DNA from: Hydractinia symbiolongicarpus
Lineage: Eukaryota; Cnidaria; Hydrozoa; Anthoathecata; Hydractiniidae
Assembly: GCF_029227915.1 (NCBI RefSeq)
Contig: NC_079886.1
Location: forward strand, 11,927,501-11,991,500
Direction: 5' to 3'
Length of the DNA stretch: 64,000 bases
This document shows positions 58,250 through 64,000 of the stretch, piece after piece. A program made the translations under genes and the position numbers. The notes under the pieces were generated by a model. That model worked only from the letters and a program-made list of their open reading frames with translations, was not told the origin of the DNA and searched no databases. The stretch's first letter is position 1. Each line of letters begins with the position of its first letter.

Positions 58250-59500
58250 AAGATACTAAGAGGGTAAAATTTGCCATCAGGGTGACAATGTAGGCTTTAA
58301 ATGACACATTTGAAACAAGCAAAACATTCACTAGTTGATTGTTAATCCATTTAGTATCGATTAAACATTTACTGAGAGTTTATAGTGGCTGTTCATTTTT
58401 AGTTAATTTTTTCCAAGTTACATCGACGATACAACAGCATACAGGTAAATCAGTGTTTGGAAGTTTGATCTGAAAACGCACTTCTTTCCTGCAACATGAC
58501 GCACCGAATTCCAACATACGAGAACTGACAGTTGTCAACACCATTTTGTGTACATACTAGTTTATGAAACTAAAGCTTGTCTGGTAATCGATGTTTATGA
58601 CTAGTGGAATTGTATTGGCAAGGTGTTTGAACACACATGTTGAACTATGTAATGAAATTAACAGTACAACTTTGTCTGCTTGTTCAGTTTTAATGAAGCT
58701 ATTTCCATCGCTATTACATTGCCATGGTATTGGAATATGGATGTTGAACTATTGGATGATTTCAACAATGGTAATAAATTATGATTGAAAAACAAGGACG
58801 TGTGTTGTACCTTATTCCAAATAGCACTTCATATTCGATAAAAAGTGCACAAGATGTAATTTGAAAATTAACTACACATTGCTGTATTCGACATGTATGC
58901 CATATCTCAGAAAATCGCTTTATTAAACTTTCAGAGATGGTTATTAATTAATGTTCCACCTTACAACAAACAGAATACAGAAGATGCTTCTTCATTGTTC
59001 AGGGTTCAGTGAAGTTCTTCTTATCTAACATGCAAGTGGTTGTATACTACTCCATTTTCAGTATCATATCAGCTTCACTATCAAGTTCTTAATTTTGCCA
59101 CTTTCAAAATACATCCACATATTTTGCAACATTTTTACAACGTCAAATGATACTCAACATTTCAAGTAAGTGGAAATAAAGAAGCTAGCTGGCTATCACT
59201 CATGTGCTCATGTGACAAATTTACTCAGAAAAGCTTATTAGATCAGAACATTACAATGACAGAAATGCCTGTCTAGTTCCTCTCACTGAAAACGCCATCA
59301 TGAAAACAAACTTTATGTTTACGACAGCATATTCTGCTTTTATGACAAGGGGGTAAAATATGAGGAGAATAAAGGAAGTAACAATACAACCTACTAGGGT
59401 CCCGTATGAAAATAGCCTCTTTACCCTAAATGTAACCTTATTTAATACTTTTATAACTTTTAAATAATTTTGTGTTAACCATAATGTGTCAAAAAGTGAG
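58250..59500. other. No gene seen
   Basis: AT-rich, with short unremarkable ORFs. The missing ELP2 N-terminal exon was looked for here and not found. Confidence 0.5.
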
Positions 59501-59502
59501 AG

Positions 59503-61278
59503 AGTCCCGATCGCGAGTAACTATACACAAGTATACGAGTACGGGTACATTAAATGCCGAGTAAAGTGCAAGACGAGTACGAGTAATCGGCGAGTATACT
59601 ACTCCATACCCTCGAGTATTGCCTCTTGCGCATGCGAGTACAGTATCGATAGCTCACATTGTGAAAACTTTTACTTCGTATTCGCGTCGTAAGAAATAAC
59701 ATTTTATTTTACATATTTTTTTTTTATGTTGCAACAAATTCTCTTTAGTTTACGTAAAAATGTATACGTTGCTGTAATGGCTCTTTATAACTTTGAATTT
59801 ATATGGTTAATTTCTCACCGACGAGGAAACCCTTTGCTATTTACATCTGTTATCTAAATGCTTTTTTCTCCTAGCTAAATGTTTTGTTGCTACATTCAAA
59901 CATTATTCCTTTTTCTTCGCAAGCATGAATTAAACAATGAACTCTGGAGACTAAATTAAGCCAATCACATTTAATTTTATTGTTTTGTAAGTAACCAAAA
60001 GTAAAAATGTGGATCCAGTGAGAATGATATGCACCCGAATTTTGAGTGAGTAATTACTTCAAAATGGGTTGTCATAAATTATAAGTGCTAATAATTAGCA
60101 TTTAAATAGCATTTAATTATAAATGCTAATAATTATAATGGCAAAATGCTGATAGCTATCAGCATTTCGCCATTTTGAAAGTTTAAAGGAGCATTTCAGC
60201 ACTAAATTTCAGCGCTAAATTTTGTTTCTATGAAGCTTTATGTTCTTATCTGAAAAATATTATATTAAAAAATAACGTGTCCTAGTTAAAATGCATAAAA
60301 ATAAACAAAATAATAAATTATTACAGATCGTCTGTAACAACGATGTACAGAAGATTCTTTCTCATGTTTTTATAATTTTATTATCCATTCTCATCTTACC
60401 GATCATAGTGTGCATAATAAAATAAGCGGCAGTAATGGGGAGGACAAAGTTTTATGTGTCTTATTAATTGTATTTTTAATTTTTTTTTACATACTTTGTG
60501 GGCACCTGTTGTTTGAAAGTAGTGAATATAAAAAAGAAAAGAAAGAATGAGTATCATTTAAACTAAATTGTTACATTTTTTTACTGTTTTTTAACAGCAT
60601 TTATCAATTTAGTCCTGGGCACTAGCTTGTGAAATACATGTCAATAACTTATATAACTATATTATTCTATTACCAGAAGCAAATCATTTCAATATTCTCA
60701 ATGTGATTTGCTAGATTAGAATAACATTCAACACAAAAGAAAAATTTATCTCCAGAATCGTGTTTTAGAGAGAGTGAGGAGATCTTTATTCTTTATTCTT
60801 TCCCGCAGTTGAGTTGAATATAACGCGAATCAGTTTAGACTTGTCTGGCTCTTCGGAGTGTCAGGTCCCTGTGGCATGGTTCCAAATGGGACTTCTGATT
60901 CGATCGTAAATCAACAAAACGCCAGGGCTTAAAGTGTTAGCATGTAATCGTAATGCCAGCTTCAACTCACTATTGAACATAGAAAATTAACGAACAAAGA
61001 AAATAACAATGTAAAAATAGTGTTTTTCAATAAATCCAACACCAACATAAAAGCATATTGGCTGCAAGTGCATTCTCCGCCAGTTTCTCGTTTAATTATA
61101 TCGTTTGCCTTTCACGCACGCCAGCGAGTACTGTGAGAGTACAGTAGCAAAAATGTGCGAGTATTTTTGACGTACTCGTACGCGCATTATACTCGTTGCG
61201 TACTCGTGGAATACCCACGGAAGAAATTACTCGTACCCGTAGTTTAATACTCGTGTATAGTTACTCGCGATCGGTACT
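59503..61278. mobile_element. 1.78-kb TIR element with CGAGTA-rich ends
   Basis: Perfect 22-bp inverted repeats at 59507-59528 and 61253-61274 (core CGATCGCGAGTAACTATACAC), starting AGT at each end. The next 150 bp at both ends are dense in CGAGTA/TACTCG. No transposase is visible inside. Confidence 0.85.
60137..60174. repeat. 19-bp arm palindrome without loop
   Basis: AATGGCAAAATGCTGATAG is followed directly by its inverse with one mismatch. It is flanked by a looser set of ATTAGCATTTA inverted repeats from 60085. Confidence 0.85.
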
Positions 61279-61279
61279 G

Positions 61280-62540
61280 TATATTTCGGGTACAGCCCCT
61301 GGGATTATTTTTCAACACAAAGCAACCCGGCCTGAACCCTGATTGGTGGTCCTTTCCATCACAAAAAATACTCGAACCTGATTGGTTGCATTATACGTCA
61401 TTACAAGAAACGTGAATAAAGTTTTTAATAATTTTTTTTTCACATTTTATTCAGATGTTATACAATGTCCTTAATATCTTTTTAGTAAGATTTTTTTTTT
61501 ACCTTGGTTTCCCTTTAATGGTAATATCTAAGTATTACATAAAGTTTCCTAGTGCTGCATGTGCTTTGCCTCACTGATTTCCATAAGTATACTGGCTAAC
61601 TTCTCCCCGAGCACTTCTGTTTTTTCTCACCGTGCCCATGAGTCAGAGAGGGGGGTGTTTGTACAGGGGATAAGAATTAATCATGGTTGTTTCTTACGTC
61701 GATTCAAAGATTTTAACGACTTGGCGTGGTAATACTTGCAATGTCTTTTTTCAAAACTCTGCTTTGAATAAATGCAAGAAAATCCTAAAAATTGCATCTC
61801 AATTTTTCCCCACTTTTTGAAATCGTATTTTGCGAAATGCGAAGTGCAATCTTGTTATGGTTAGCATTTATTACACATTATAATTAAGGGACCATCTCCA
61901 CCATCATTGATCGTTTCCAGATTGTATCATCATTTTTGTTCTACGGCTTTAGCCGTTAGAACTTTAAAATGGACTTCTTTTTTTGCCACCGTTTTTACTA
62001 TTGAGACTACTGAAGCACGGAAGGGTACCAGTCTAGTGTAGTGATATGTAAATTATTAGTTTTTGAATGTTGATAACAGAACTACCCTGTTGAACGATAC
62101 AAAAACCTATTATTTTTACAAATAAATCTTTTTTAATTATTAATTTATGTTCAGTTGGTTTCACCAGTTTCACCAAGCTACAATGGTCGTTTGTTATTAT
62201 TTTTTGTGATCTAAATTCCTTAAGCTAGATTTGTATTTGCTTACAAGGAGTTTCAACAGGCTAAAATTATTTTAAAAAATCGAAATAAATCAAAAATGCT
62301 TTTATTGATTTTTACGTTTCATATGTAGTTTTCAAAAAAGCGGTGTTTACAAACTTAACTCATTTTTGTACTTTCGTATTTTTCTTTCGTCTTTTGCTGT
62401 GCCAGTTGAAAATAACTAATTATTAATAATGTGATCATTTTTTCTGCCCAATTTTGAGAACTACAGCAAATGCTCCCCCACGGAAGATTTGGTATAAATC
62501 ACTTATACGCCGTAGAACTTCCTGCCAAAACGGCTGGTTT
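61280..62540. other. No gene seen
   Basis: AT-rich. AAGGGACCATCTCCACCA near 61886 resembles AAGGGACCGCCTCCACCA near 53861, suggesting that repeat C extends further upstream in both copies. Confidence 0.5.
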
Positions 62541-62544
62541 ATAT

Positions 62545-63050
62545 AAAATCGTTTACAGATCGTTTCATGAAATAAACATGAAGTGATTTGAAACAATTTG
62601 GAAACAATTGTAATTTATTTGTTTTTTTAAGCTCAAAAATGATATGAAGTGGAAGCAAATTGGAAACAATTTGGAAACGATTTCAAAGCCATTTTAAAAT
62701 GAATCTACAAACAAAATTTAAAATAAATTACAAAATAAATTTTAAAACAAATTGTTTCCCCAAAGCAATTAAAAAAATAAATAAAATTGTGATGAATTTG
62801 TTACGTGAAACTATTTTTAAACATTCTTCGAAAAATGTCACAAAAATTTATGCACTGTTAATTTCTTTGAAAGGACACAAAATTGTGTATTTATAGTTTC
62901 AGTCTACAGCAAGCTCTTTGCTTTCCACAATCCCGCTCTCATTCTTTTAAAATAATGTATGACAATCTTTTAGCTTTTAACGATCCAGTTTTCATCATTT
63001 TCAAAGATCTACGGCAATTTTTTTCGCTTTGAACGATGCCATTTTGACTG
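62545..63050. repeat. Dispersed repeat C, copy 2
   Basis: Same order as copy 1: ATCGTTTACAGATCGTTTC, AAGCTCAAnAATGATA, TTTCCCCAAAGCAATTAAAA, then two to three worn tandem units. The ORF 62660-62896 is incidental. Confidence 0.8.
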
Positions 63051-63054
63051 TACA

Positions 63055-63960
63055 ATACTAGCCTGAAACCCAGCGTTGAAATGCCAGATTAAGCCACAAG
63101 TAACTGTGTTACCTGTGGTTCAACACCCAGTGAAGCGATTAATAAGTACCGTAAACTGTGCTACATATGCAAGTGGAGCGCTTTAGTACAGGTATATGCA
63201 GTATGTCATAAATCTCAAACACAACATTATGGTGTTTCCGGTGTAATATATTGTCAAAATACAGTATTCCACAACTTAAGCCAAAATAAAAACACAGTTT
63301 ACAACCCGTTGTTACTCCGTCATAGTGAAACGGTTGGTCAATATTATTTTATTTTGGAAAATAAAGTGAAAGTTTAAAAGTTAATCGTAACAACGGGTTA
63401 AGTATTCAGTACCGGTAAAAAATTTTGCACATCCCTAAAGGCGCGCAATAATGGTTTTAATAGTCGTTAACATCAGGCTGAGTGCTTAGTACAGGGAAAC
63501 CATGTCGCACATAAGTAGAAAACTTCGATTTAAAAAGAAATACAGGAAACAGCCCATCAATACCCAGTTAAAAAATTACTAAGCAATTTTACTTTCCGGA
63601 ATAAGTTTCATAACAGTAATTAAAGGTGTAGCTACCTAATTTCATTTAGCATAAGAATTATTAAGAATTTTGTTGTAGCCAAACTTTATTTGGCTACTTT
63701 CACTTTTTTTTCAGAGGAAGCTAAAAAGCTAGGTAGATAACCATACCTTCTAATACAAATAAATACTTTAAAAAAATAGAAATAAATAAGGCCAGCCGGC
63801 CTTTATGCTCCCTTATAATCTTCCGTTGTAGCCAAAATCTTAAAATTGGTTTGTCTAACATTTATATGAGGCTAGACAATGTGACAATAAATTAATCTTA
63901 ACCTGTGGAAACATAAATAACAAAGAAAACTAATACAAAGCTTTAGTGGGTGGCTGGGTA
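63055..63960 (-). mobile_element. Helitron-like repeat A, copy 3 (inverted)
   Basis: The reverse complement matches 9,180-10,112. Its 3' end is at 63,060 with CTAGT next to the hairpin GCATTTCAACGCTGGGTTTC. It contains GGTGTTTCCGGTGTAATATAT and GTTACTCCGTCATAG on the plus strand. Confidence 0.6.
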
Positions 63961-64000
63961 GCTATAGCTTGTCTGTTAGGTAAACAAAAAAACAAAAAAC

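Overview
The window is animal nuclear DNA and most likely comes from a hydrozoan cnidarian; the organism is an inference. It is AT-rich, its one recognisable host gene is cut into many small exons with GT-AG introns, and the rest is filled with decayed transposable elements of kinds common in cnidarian genomes: DIRS-type, Penelope-like, a LINE with a C-terminal zinc finger, Polinton/Maverick, a Kolobok-like DNA transposon, Helitron-like repeats, TIR elements and tRNA-like SINEs. No bacterial operon, rRNA or CRISPR array is present.

The host gene is ELP2, the WD40 subunit of the Elongator complex, on the minus strand from about 57.4 kb down to 12.0 kb. I could place 18 exons (1,900 coding nt, about 633 codons). 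Every junction has GT/AG ends and the reading phase stays intact throughout. The roughly 75 N-terminal and 110 C-terminal residues expected from other animals were not found. Most of the other features lie inside its introns.

Layout by region. 0-4 kb: mostly featureless, with a weak tRNA-like SINE and a foldback repeat. 4.1-6.1 kb (-): degraded Penelope-like element. 6.2-9.1 kb (+): degraded DIRS-type retrotransposon (gag, RT, RNase H, tyrosine recombinase). 9.1-10.1 kb: Helitron-like repeat A. 12.0-13.2 kb: last identified ELP2 exons. 13.2-16.3 kb: Helitron-like repeat B and a 5'-truncated LINE. 17.1-21.6 kb: seven ELP2 exons and an 820-bp TA/TATC microsatellite. 21.9-34.1 kb: decayed Polinton inside one ELP2 intron, itself interrupted by repeats A and B and a 1-kb element flanked by TTAA. 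34.1-34.9 kb: three ELP2 exons. 35.9 kb: SINE. 38.2-40.6 kb: transposase pseudogene facing a pseudogene with a P2X7-ballast-like domain. 41.2-43.9 kb: two TIR elements, one holding a minisatellite. 46-50.4 kb: hairpins, a SINE and four ELP2 exons. 50.8-53.1 kb: TIR element with a nested tRNA-like duplication. 53.9-54.5 and 62.5-63.1 kb: paired dispersed repeats. 57.3-58.1 kb: first identified ELP2 exon and a Penelope fragment. 59.5-61.3 kb: TIR element. 63.05-64 kb: inverted copy of repeat A.

The only likely functional gene is ELP2; everything else coding carries stops or frameshifts. The observations most worth checking are the Polinton with a DUF4116-like repeat gene at its edge, the P2X7-ballast-like domain beside a transposase, and several undescribed TIR families.
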